DNA of 64,000 bases, taken from assembly GCF_027409185.1 (NCBI RefSeq), contig NC_084461.1, positions 189,430,501 through 189,494,500 of the forward strand, given 5' to 3'. The notes under the pieces are model-generated. The model was not told the origin of the DNA. It did not search any database and worked only from the letters and a program-made list of their open reading frames with translations. The DNA is from Cynocephalus volans. Its lineage: Eukaryota; Chordata; Mammalia; Dermoptera; Cynocephalidae. Below are positions 52,201 to 63,700 of this stretch, piece after piece. Within the stretch, counting starts at the first letter, position 1. Each line of letters starts with the position of its first letter. Position numbers and translations under genes: made by a program.

Positions 52201-55200
52201 TGGCTGCTCCAACATTGGGTGCATATATATTTATGATTATTATGTCTTCTTGATGGATCAATCCTTTTATCCTTATGTATTGGCCCTCATTATCTGTTTT
52301 TATGGTTTTTAGTTTAAAGTCTATTTTATAAGATACAAAAATAGCTACTCCAGCTCGCTTTTCATTTCTGTTTGCATGGTAAATCTTTTTCCATCCTTTC
52401 ACTCTTAGTCTATGTGAGTCTTTATGGGTGGGGTGTGTCTCTTGAAGGCAGCATATAGTTGAGTCCTCCTTTTTAATCCAGTCAGCCAGTCTGTGTCTTT
52501 TGATTGGGGAATTTAAGCCTTTTACATTAAGAGTTGTTATTGAAAAGTGTTGATTTATTCCTAGTTTTTTATTGATTATTGTTTGGATGTCTTAGGTTTC
52601 TTTTGTTCCTTTCTTTCTGATTTACTGTTTGTTTTTGGTATTTATTGGTTCCTTGGGTTGTAGATAGCCTTTTTATTTGTTTGTTTTCTCTTCATGAATG
52701 CCATTTTTATTATACTAGTGGGTTTTGATTTTTCTTGGGTCTTTATGGCAGTGGTAGTTATTTTTCAGGTACTAAACCCAGTACTCCCTTGAGAATTTCT
52801 TATAAGGGTGGTTGTGTGGTAGTGAAGTCCTGCAGTTTTTGTTTGTCTGAGAAATATACTATTTGCACTTCATTTCGGAAGGATAGCCTTGCGGGGTAGA
52901 GTATTCTTGGCTGGCAATCTCTGTCTTTTAGTATTTTGAATATATCGTCCCATTCCTTTCTGGCTTTTAGGGTTTGTGATGAAAAGTCTGATGTTAGTCT
53001 GATTTGGGCTCCCTTATAGGTGATTTGACACTTCTCTCTTGCAGCTTTTAAGATTCTCTCTGTCTTTGAGTTTTGCCAATTTGACTGTAACATGTCTTGG
53101 AGAAGACCTTTTTGGGTTGAATACATTTGGGGATCTTTGAGCTTCCTGAATCCAAAGATCTGTGTCTTTTCCAATAACTGGGAAGTTTTCTGCCACTATT
53201 TTGTTGAATATGTTTTCAATGCAGTCTCCTTTTTCCTCCCCTTCTGGAATACCCATGACTCGGATATTTGAGCACTTAAGGTTGTCTGATATCTCTCTCA
53301 GATTTTCTTCGATACCTTCAATGCCTTTAATTCTTTTTCTTTTCTTTTTTTTTGTCTGCCTCTGTTATTTCAACCAGCCCATCTTCAAGGTCAGAAGTTC
53401 TCTTTTCTACTTCTGCAAGCCTGCTGGTTAAACTCTCTGTTGTGTTTTTTATTTCGTTGAATGAATTCTTCAGGTCGGCAAGCTCTGCTACATTCTTTTT
53501 CAAGGCATTGATTTCCTTGTACATTTCTTATTTCAGGTCCTGTATACTTTTCCTCATTTTATCATGTTGTCTAGCTGAGTTTTCTTGTATCTCATTCAGT
53601 TTCCTTAGAATTATCACTTGAAATTCTTTGTCCGACATTTCAAAGGCTTCTTGTTCTATAGCATCTACAGCTTGAGAGTTATTACCCTTTGGTGGTGTAC
53701 TTTCTTGATTTTTCATATTTCTGGTATCTTTCCTTTGATGTTTAGTCATTGTGGCAGGGGGTTTCACAGTCCACAGGTTTGACACTGTTGTCTGGCTAGG
53801 ATGTTGCTGGGGTTACCAATTTGGTATGGCTACCTCATTGTCTGCTCAGTTGGCCACTAGTGCCTTGCGTGTGTGGTTGCCTTGGGTCTTGGGCCTCTCC
53901 GGGGAGCCACCTCTTTGGTCAGCATGCACTCGGCCAGGCTGCTGGGTCTTGCGGCGGCACCACAGGGTGTGTGGTCTCTGCCAAGCTTCTGCCTCCCCTG
54001 CTGGACATCTCCCTGTTCCGCGCACACTGGGCCAGGCTGCTGGATCGCGTGGCGGCGGCACCGCAGGGCATGTGGTCTCTGCAGCGCTTCCGCCTCCTCT
54101 GCTGGACGTCTCCCTGCTCAAATGGGTGTCTTTCTAAGGACAGTTTCTTTGCCTCGTTACCAGCTACTTAAGACTGAATTGGAGTAGTAAGGGGAGATTG
54201 GTGGAGCTTAGACAAACATATTTGAGCTACTATGCTTCTTGTTGTTCGCTCCTGGGCTTCTCTGGCTGATTATTTTTTATTTGGTTGCTTTTGTTTTTTG
54301 ACAGCTGGCCAGTACAGGGATCAAACCCTGGACTTTAGTGTTATCAGCCCCACACTCTAAACAACTGAGCTAACTGGCCAGCTCTGATTTTGTATTACTT
54401 CGTAATGTTTGTACAAAATGATATGATAGTCGGGGTAGCTGAGGAGGTTACTTCTAAGAGTTTCCTTCCCTTTATAGAACCTTGTGGTAGGAACAAAAGG
54501 GAAAGCTGTGACTCTTAAATACATAGAAAGCATGGCACAAGAAGCTAGGATTGGAAGAGAAGATTGCAGTAGATACCTTTTATTTTCTTGGCCTGGATTA
54601 AAGTATAGCCTCTCCTAGATGTACATATTAACTGCCTCATTACTGTATGTTGCAGGAGTCTGAGTGCCCTCTGCGGCTTGCTGTCTGCCAACACTGTGAT
54701 TTGGAACTTTCTGTTCTCAAACTGAAGGAACATGAAGATTATTGTGGTGCCCGGACGGAACTATGTGGCAATTGTGGGCGCAATGTCCTTGTGAAAGATC
54801 TGAAGACTCACCCTGAAATTTGTGGGAGAGAGGGGGAGGAAAAGAGAAATGAGGTTGCCGTACCTCTTCATGCATATGATGAGTCTTGGGGTCAAGATGG
54901 AATCAGGATTGCATCCCAACTCCTCAGACAAATTGAGGCTCTGGACCCACCCACGAGGATACGCCAAAGGCCCCTAAGAGCCTTTGAATCAGATCTTTTC
55001 CGCAATAGAACTAACAACCAAAGGAACATGACTGCCCAGTTTCCAATTCAGAATAATCTATGTGAGTTGTGCTTGTGATTAGGAAACTGGAATGGTATCA
55101 AAATCCCAGGTCAAATGGAACTGTGCTTTGGGACCAAATAGATCTTGAATATAGAGACCTGATTGTGCTGGGAAGAATGTCTAAATTTCCTATAAAATAG

Positions 55201-55242
55201 GAATAACATAACTTCTTCACTGTTGGATTATGGTTAGGGTTA

Positions 55243-55274
<32 letters not shown>

Positions 55275-57695
55275 GATGACAGTACTATAAATATCTAACA
55301 CTTATGGCCTATGTGCCTAAAGCATTTGCAAAGTGCTTCACATGAACTAACTCATTTAATTCTCATAACAGTCATATGAGGGTAGGTAAATGGTAGAGTT
55401 GAAATTTGAATTCAGGCATTCTGACCCCATGCTTTAAACCATCCTGCTGTAATGCAGAAAATATATGTAAAATGTTTAGCGTGATTCCTGTCCCATAATA
55501 TGGCTCAGTAATATTGCTTATCAGTAATACAATTAGAATAATAATGGAGACTTTTCTCATGGCAGACAATGTTCAGAGATCAGAGGGCCAAGGGTACTGG
55601 CTGGGCCTTTTTGTTACTGTTTAGATGCCTATAAACCTTGACTATTTGCTATGCAAGAATTTGAGTTGAAGGGTGGCAACATCTGTAATGTATTTTGAGT
55701 GCTGGTTGTTTTTTTTTCCAGTTGAAGAACAAGAAAGGCAGGAAAGGAATAGAAGCAGACAGCCTTGCAAAGAGGGTGGTGAAGATAGTGCAAACTTGGA
55801 CTTCATGTTGGCTCTAAGTCTGCAAAACGAAGGCCAAGCCTCCAGGGTGGCGGAGCAGGACTTCTGGAGGGCCGTATGTGAGGCAGAACAGTCTCATGGC
55901 GGTCCCAGTTCTCTGAGTGACATAAAAGGTAGGTTTGCTTATTCTGCACTAGCCTCTGTCTCTGTAATTTTTATGTCTAACACTATACATTCATATAAAA
56001 TTGAAAGATTTTAATGACATAGAATTTGCCTTATTCTTTTTTGTTTGTTTCCTTTTCCCAACTCCCTAATTTTTTTTTTTTTTTTTTTGGCAGTTGGCCA
56101 GTAGGGGGATCTGAACCCTTGATCTTGTTGTTATAACACCAACTGAGCTCTCTGGCCAGGCCCCAACTTCCTATTTTTAAAAATTGTCAGAATAGTATAG
56201 TGAACACTCATATATCCCTTATCTGTATTAAACAATTTTAATATTTTCTTACTTCTATCTTTATATATATATTTCCCCCTTGAACCATTTGAAAATAAGT
56301 TTAAAGACATAACATTTTTATCTCTAAATACTTCAGCATCACATAAGAACAAGGGCATTCTCCTATGTAAACACAATGAAAATGTCACTCTCAGGAAGTT
56401 CAGTGTAAGTTCCCTACTTGTACATAACGTCCTTTAGAGCTTTTTAAAATTTTTTATTTTTTTTGCAGCGGCCAGTAAGGGGATCTGAACCCTGATTCTT
56501 GGTGTTGTAACACCGTGCTCTAACCAACTGAGCTAACTGGTCAGCCCTGTTTTATTTTCAAAATCCAGGATTATGCATTGTTATTGTGTTTAGTTCTTTT
56601 TAGTTTCCTTTAGTTTAGTTCCCCACCTTTTTTTTTTTTTTTTTTTCCTTTTAGGATATTGACACTTTTGAAGAGTCCAGGCTAGATGTTTTGCAGAATG
56701 TTTCTTTCCCAATTTAGATTTGTTGGATTATCTTCCCACATTTAGATTCAGGTTTTAGTTTTGTCAGGAATGCTTTAATGGTGATGCTGTGTCCTTCTCA
56801 AGATGTTAATTTATCTCGATATTAACAAAGGTGAGGTTGCTCAGATATCTCCATTGTATAGGTAGCTTTTAGAGTGTTATATTTTAAGCTGTAGAGTGTT
56901 ATATTTTAAGATTGTTGGGAAATTGGATATTCACACGATCTTTTATCTAGTGGTTTGAGTATTCATTGATGTTTCTTGCTTGAATCAAGTATTACTATGG
57001 TGATTTTTCTGTTTCTGTCCTTTGTTCTACATTTATTAGTTGTCATTCTTCTATAAAGAAGAACTTTTCCCTTCCTGCTCTCTTTTAAAAACAATTCCTT
57101 TTCAGTATTGTTGGACTTGTGGGTTAAGACTAAGTTTTTAAAACTAAAAGCTGGATTGTGAGCAGCAAACCACCCTTTGAATCTCTTGTGTAGAGAACAA
57201 TAATCTTGGAGAGGTACTCATATTTTATTGATGCATGTCATATTTAAAACTCAGAAGTTGTGAGAGATTTTAGGAACCTCTGAGTTAAGCAGCTCTCTCA
57301 GCTGTGATTTGTCTTCATGCCACTATATGAATAATGACTCCAAGAACAGTAGGATTACCTCTTAACATTTTGTTGATTCAGATAAAACAGGAATTAATCC
57401 TGGGCCCAAATATTGAAGTTTGGATCTTATGTGGCCTAGTTAAAGGAGGTAAGTTGATAGAATCAATAGAAATTTGGATAGGGATGACATTTTTTTTTGT
57501 TGTTTAAATTTTTTATTTTCTTAATTATAACAAATTATATTAATTTTAAAAATAGTAAATATATCTGAAATATTTTGTTTCTGTAGTCCACTCTAGACAA
57601 TGGTTGGTTAATGTGCAGATTGAAGGACTGCATAAGGTGATTCTATAGCTCCTTAGAGGGTTATGTCTCCACAGGTTGAAAAATTGCCATTCCAG

Positions 57696-57767
<72 letters not shown>

Positions 57768-60700
57768 TTTTTTATTTTAGAGGATTTTTAAAAAATAGGT
57801 AGTTTACATATATAATAAAAATGATTGTGTACACATCAAATGGGTGAATAGTATCGTATGTGAATTATATCCCAGTAAAACCGTTAAAGAAAAAAAGATA
57901 AAAATTATATATAAAAAAATTATGACAGTTTAAAAGGTTGTAAAAAGAAAAGTAAGTCTCCGTCTCACCCCTGATAGATGCACTGACTGATGACAGTATC
58001 CTAGTTCTCCCCAGAGGTCACCACTTTCAGCAGCTTCTTAGGTAGCCTTCCAGAGAGAGTCTTTGTATATAAAATGATGTGAATGTATAATACAATGGGA
58101 TTGTTTAAAAGCTGGTTTTATTAGGAAGACCTCTTGATTTGGGGGGAGCCAAACAATACTTTCTAATGTTTGGCTTTGGCATCTTTTCCATTTCTAAGCT
58201 TGAGGCCCTTTATGGGATGTTGATGTTCAGGTTCTCCCTTTTGTTACCTTTAGTCCATTTGTTTTTACCTAATATTTGCTGCTTCTTTCCCATAAGAAAA
58301 TGCCCTAGTCCCAAACAAAGTCTTTTCCAAACTTTGAGCAGCATCTTTTTTTCTGTGAGAGTCCCCTTATCAACTGTTCAAACGTGTCTTTCATCAGAGC
58401 ATTTAGACTGGTACTGAAGAAAATACAATTACAGCATAATAGTGACAAATGAAGGCTCTGGATTTAGTGTAGTGTCCTTTATTTTCTCAAAAAAGTCAAT
58501 GAAGCATTTGTTTGCTTTTTTCATTCCATTTATCCTCTCTCCTAGTTTGGAATTTATATTCTCTATCCCTATTCTTTTAGTGGTTGCCTGGAAATTTTAA
58601 CATTTTTATCTAACGTAACAAAGACTAAATTTAGTTTATCTCATCACATTTCTACATACAAATCAATACAATAGCCATAGAATTCTGATCATTCCTTATG
58701 ACTTTGATATGTGTTAGTGTTCTCTCTTGTTTTCTTTTTAATGCCATAGTGTAGACATTTCTGGTTTTTTATAGTTGTATTAATCATTTCATTTATTTAT
58801 TTACTTATTTTTTTTGGCAGCTGGCCAGTGTGGGGATCAGGACCCCTTGACCTTGGTGTTATCAGCACCATACTGTAAATAAGTATGTCATTGTATTTAT
58901 TATGTGTTTACCATTGTCTTTGCTCATCCATTTCTCCTTGATTCTCAGAGCTTCCTTGTAGGATAATTTTTTTTCTTTAAGAACATTCTTTAGAAATTCT
59001 ATTGAAAGTGTCTGTTGGTTGTAAATTCCCTATTCTGGTTTGTGTGAAAATATCTTCATTTTGGATAGTTTCTCTGATCATACTATTCTAGATCACCAAT
59101 TATTGTGTCTTAGTTCTTTGAAGATATTGTGTTTTTTGGCTTCGATTGCTGGCTGTAGAGAAGTTATTTGTTAGTGTTGTTATTTCTCTGTAGGTACTCT
59201 GCCTTTTCTATCTGGCTTATTTTAAGATCTTTTTGTCTTTGGTGTTCTGCAATTTCCTGATGATGTCCCTGGTCTTAAATTTCTTGTTATTTGTTGGTCT
59301 TCCTCAATTCAGAAATTTAGTATTTCATCTAGTTGGACAATTCTCATTGGTTACTTCTTTGATTATTGCCTGTCTTTGATTTTCTGTAGTCTCACTGAAA
59401 TCCATTTAGGTATGTTAGACTTCACTGTATCTTCCATGTCTCTTAACTCACATTTCCCATTTTTTTTGTTCACTGTGCTGCATTCTGGGTAATTTCTTAA
59501 CAATCTTCTAGTTCACTGATTTTGTCCTTAGTTATTTCTAATTTGTTTTTTAATACAGGCTTACTTCATTTTATAACACGTCACTTAATTATGCTTCACA
59601 GATACTACTTTTTTTTTTTACAAACTGAAGCAACCTTACATTGAGCAATCTTTTGGTGCTGTTTTTCCAATAGCAGGTGCTCACTTGGTGACTCTATGTC
59701 AATTTTGGTAATTTTAGCAGTATTTCAAACTTTTTCCTCATTATTATATCTATTATGGTGATCTGTGATCATTAATCTTTGATGTTACTATTGTAACTGT
59801 TTTGGGGCACCACAAGTTGTGCCCATATTAGATGACAAACTTAATAAATGTTGTGTGTGTTCTGACTGCTCCACCAACCACTTGTTCCCCCATGTCTCTC
59901 CCTTTCCTCTGGCCCCCTTAGTCCCTGAGATATAACAATATCTAAGTTATGCCAATTAATAACTATAATGGCCTCTAGGTGTTCCAATGAAAGGAAAAGT
60001 CACACATCTTTCACTTCAAATCAAAAGCTAGAAATGATTAAGTTTCGTGGGGAAGGCATGTTGAAAGCCAAGACTGGCTGGAGGCTAGGCCTCTTGCACC
60101 AGTTAGCCAAGTTGTGAATGAAAAGGAAAAGTTCTTGAAGGAAATTAAAAGTGTGCTACTCCAGTGAATACACGGATGATAAGAAAGTGAAACAGCCTCA
60201 TTGCTGATATGGAGAAAGTTTTAGTGGTCTGGATAGAAGATCAAACTAGCCACAATATTTCCTTAAGCTAAAGCCTGATCCAGATCAAGGCTCTAACTCT
60301 CTTCATTTCTATGAAGACAGAGAGGTGAGGTAGCTGAAGAAGAAAAGTTTGAAGCTAGCAGAGGTTGGTTCGTGAAATTTAAGGAGAGAAGCCATCTCCA
60401 TAACATAAAAGTGTAAGGTAAAGCAGCAAGTGCTGATGTAGAAGGTGCACCAAGTTATCCAGAGATCTAGCTAAGATAATTGGTGAAGGAGGCTACACTA
60501 AACAGCAGATTTTCAGTATTGATGAAACAGCTTTATATTGGATGAAGATGCCATCTATGACTGTCATATCTATAAAGGGGAAGTCAAGGCCTGGCTTTAA
60601 AGCATCAAAGGACAGGCTGACTCTCTTGTTATGGGCTAATGCAGCTGGCAACTTGAAGTTGAAGCCAGTGCTCATTTACCATTCCGAAAAACCTAGGGCC

Positions 60701-63700
60701 CTTAAGAATGGTGTTAAATCTACTCTGCCTGTGCTCTATAAATGGAACAACAAAGCCTGGATGACAGCACATCTGTTTACAGTATGGTTTACTGAATATT
60801 TTAAGCCCACTGTTGAGAACTATAGGTCAGAAAAAAAGATTCCTTTCAAAATATTACTGCTCACTGACAATGCACCTACTCACTCAAGAGCTCTGATGGA
60901 AATGTACAAGGAGATTAATGTTCATGCAACATTCATTCTGTAGCCCATGGATGAAGTAGTAATTTCAACTTTCAAGTCTTATTACTTAAGAAATACATTT
61001 TATAAGGCTATAGCTGCCATATATAGTGATTCCTCTGATGGATCTAGGCAAAGAAAATTGAAAACCTTGTGATAGAATTCACCATTTGAGATGTCACTAG
61101 AACATTCTAGAACATTTGTGACTCATTGCAGGAGGTCAAAATATCACCATTAACCAGGAATTTGGAAGAGGTTGATTCCAACCCTTATAGATAACTTTCA
61201 GGGGTTCAAAACTTCAGGAGAGGAAGTAACTGCAGATGTGATGGAAATAGCAAGAGAACTAGAATTAGAAGTGGAGCCTGAAGATGTGACTGAATTGCTG
61301 TAATCTCAAGATAAAAATTTTAACAGATGATGAGTTGCTTCTTATGGATGAACAAAGAAAGTGGTTTCTTTAGATGGAATCTACTCCTGGTGAAGATTCT
61401 GTAAACATTGTTGAAATGACAACAAAGGATTTAGAATATTACATAAACTTAGTTGATAAAGAAGCTACAGGGTTTGAGAAGATGGACTCAGATTTGAAAT
61501 GGCTAAAATACTGTCAAATAGCATCATATGCTACAGAGAAATCTTTTGTGAGAGGAAGAATCCATCAATGAGGCAAGTTTCATTGTTGTCTTATTTTAAG
61601 AAATTGCCAGGGCTGGCCTGTGGCTCATTTGGGAGAGTGTGGTGCTGACAACACTAAATCAAGGGTTAAGATCCCCTTACCGGTCATCTTTTTTTTTTTT
61701 TTTTTCCCCCCCAAGATGGGGTTAAGTTACTGTTAGTCAGCATTTTGGGGGGTATTTTTGTACTGTGAGGAATTTTCAGGATGCTGTTTGCCCGTAATAA
61801 ATAAGCCATAATTTTTTTATCTGTAAAATTAGGATAATGTAGGATCTACCTCATAAGTTCTTCCTGAGGACTGAAATAATGCATGGAAAACACTTAGATT
61901 AATGCCTATGTTATTATATATTTAAATCTTACTTAATCAGAGGAGCAGGTAAAATACTACTTTACTGCTACTCAGGAAATTGGTGACAAGTAAATCTCTT
62001 GTTCCATAATGGAAGTTTTTTGCCTGGGGTTTGTTTCCTGGTTTTCCTTCTGAGGGTTTACAGCTCTACAAATTGGTATATGTAGGAAATGTTAAAGGAA
62101 ATAGAACTTTTATATAAAACCCCATAAAGGGGATAAACGGTTGAAATCAAGTTTGTTTTTGTTCATTTGAGTCTGACTATGTGACCTGTTACCTAGGTGC
62201 AGCTGACGAGACCATGTTGCCTTGTGAATTTTGTGAGGAACTCTACCCAGAGGAACTGCTGATTGACCATCAGGTGTGTTGTGAATTCCTTGAGGGCTTT
62301 AAGTAGTAATGTATGCAGGCCATAGCTGGTGTTACAGGCCACATGTCTTTAGCAAACTATTTTAATACAATACCTGTGGTAGGAGTAGCAACTGTGCTTT
62401 TTTTTTTACCATGGTTTGAATGACATGGGGATATGAAAACTCAGCCTTATTCCCCTTAGAAAAATTAATGCTTATTCCAGCAGACCCAGTGGTCTCAATC
62501 TAGCAGACCTTCCATATGGTGGTGACTTGTACTTCTCTACTGACCATCTTATGCTTTGGTCTCATCTCATGCCACATTTTGGTTTATTGGAGCTGTACTG
62601 AAATCCTTGCAGTTCCATGGAAGAGTCCAGGGGTTTTTTCTGCATGTTACTTTTTCTGCTTGGAAGGTGTATGGCCTTCTGCCCCCGCTTCATCAACATA
62701 CCCAGGAACACAGACTTGGTTCAGACATGACTTTCATGAAACTGTCCTGAGTGACACTGAAGGCTACATCAAGGGTCCCACCTGAGTGCTCCCTGAAAGT
62801 CTGTACCCGCTTCTCTTATAGCTTTTTACCCTGTGGTGTGGTCTCCTGATCCCCTGTTTGTCTGTACCACTAGGCTGAGTTCCTTGATGACAGGTTCTGG
62901 GTTATTCTAGTTTCTCAGTTTCAAGTAATACCTGGTATATGAAAGGTGTCAGAATTTTTTTGAATGATTGAAAAGTTCTTGAGCCATTAGGAATGATTAG
63001 AGAATAGCCTTATGTGTATGAGGATTATGTGGAGGGAATCACTTTTTCCCTCAACACTCTTGGTCTGTCTGATTTAGTTTAGCCTAGTCTGGCATTTCTG
63101 TAACTACTAACAATGCTGTGGGTGATGAAATATATCTCCCTCCCGTAAATGGAATAATACAGTATTTGAATACATTTAGTTTTTGGTTTGGGAACAGCAT
63201 TAGAAAATCCACTAACAAACAGAATGAAGAATATTTGGGCCTCTCTTTTACTTGGGTCTTGAATCTTTTAAAAAGAATAATTACATGAACACAGTAAAAC
63301 AAAAATAGCACAGAAATGTTTAAAGGTAAAGTGAGTGTTCTATCTGCATTCTCCTGACCCTTTTTAGTCCTTCTCCCCAATATTAAGGATTAAAATTTTG
63401 TGACTTCTTATAGAAAACGTTTTAGGAATGTAGTTTTTCCTTAACCTCTGACTTTTTTTTTTTTTTTTTAAACCTATGTGTTTTGAATGACAGACAAGCT
63501 GTAACCCTTCGTGTGCCTTACCTTCGCTCAGTACTGGCAGCTCTTCCCCCAGAGGGGTGGAGGACCCTGATGTCATCTTCCAGAACTTTCTGCAGCAGGC
63601 TACAAGTAACCAGTTAGACTCTTTGATGGGCCTGAACAACTCACCCTCTGTGGAGAACAGCATCATCATCCCCTGTGAATTCTGTGGGGTACAGCTTGAA

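Larger units (their letters stand above)
48755..54119 (-). mobile_element. Nearly full-length L1, antisense in TRAFD1 intron 4
   Basis: The 16-bp target duplication AAATGGGTGTCTTTCT is at 48739-48754 and 54120-54135. Order on the minus strand: GC-rich 5' UTR with two ~96-bp monomers (54119 to about 53,750), ORF1, ORF2, a 3' UTR of about 300 bp, and poly(A). Both frames are broken and the RT core is partly deleted, so it cannot move on its own. Confidence 0.95.
45921..54655. other. TRAFD1: TRAFD1 intron 4
   Basis: 8.7 kb, largely filled by two L1 insertions and SINEs. No additional exon seen at 45,921-46,290 or 47,340-48,740. Confidence 0.6.
55929..62196. other. TRAFD1: TRAFD1 intron 6
   Basis: 6.3 kb with SINEs, an (AT)n tract, an old LINE-like stretch and a Tigger1 element. 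Stretches 56,550-57,690, 57,763-58,480 and 61,712-62,190 hold nothing I can name. Confidence 0.6.

Noticed and set aside
53751-54187. Plus-strand open frames of 100-128 residues
   Set aside because: They run antisense through the GC-rich 5' UTR of the minus-strand L1 and repeat with its monomers.
60542-60943. Possible domesticated transposase gene
   Set aside because: The 133-residue frame is one piece of a broken Tigger1 with stops and shifts on both sides; its D-rich second motif is intact by chance retention and there is no splice context.
62516-62785. 89-residue open frame in TRAFD1 intron 7
   Set aside because: No family, no splice logic, and overlapping frames of similar length are present.
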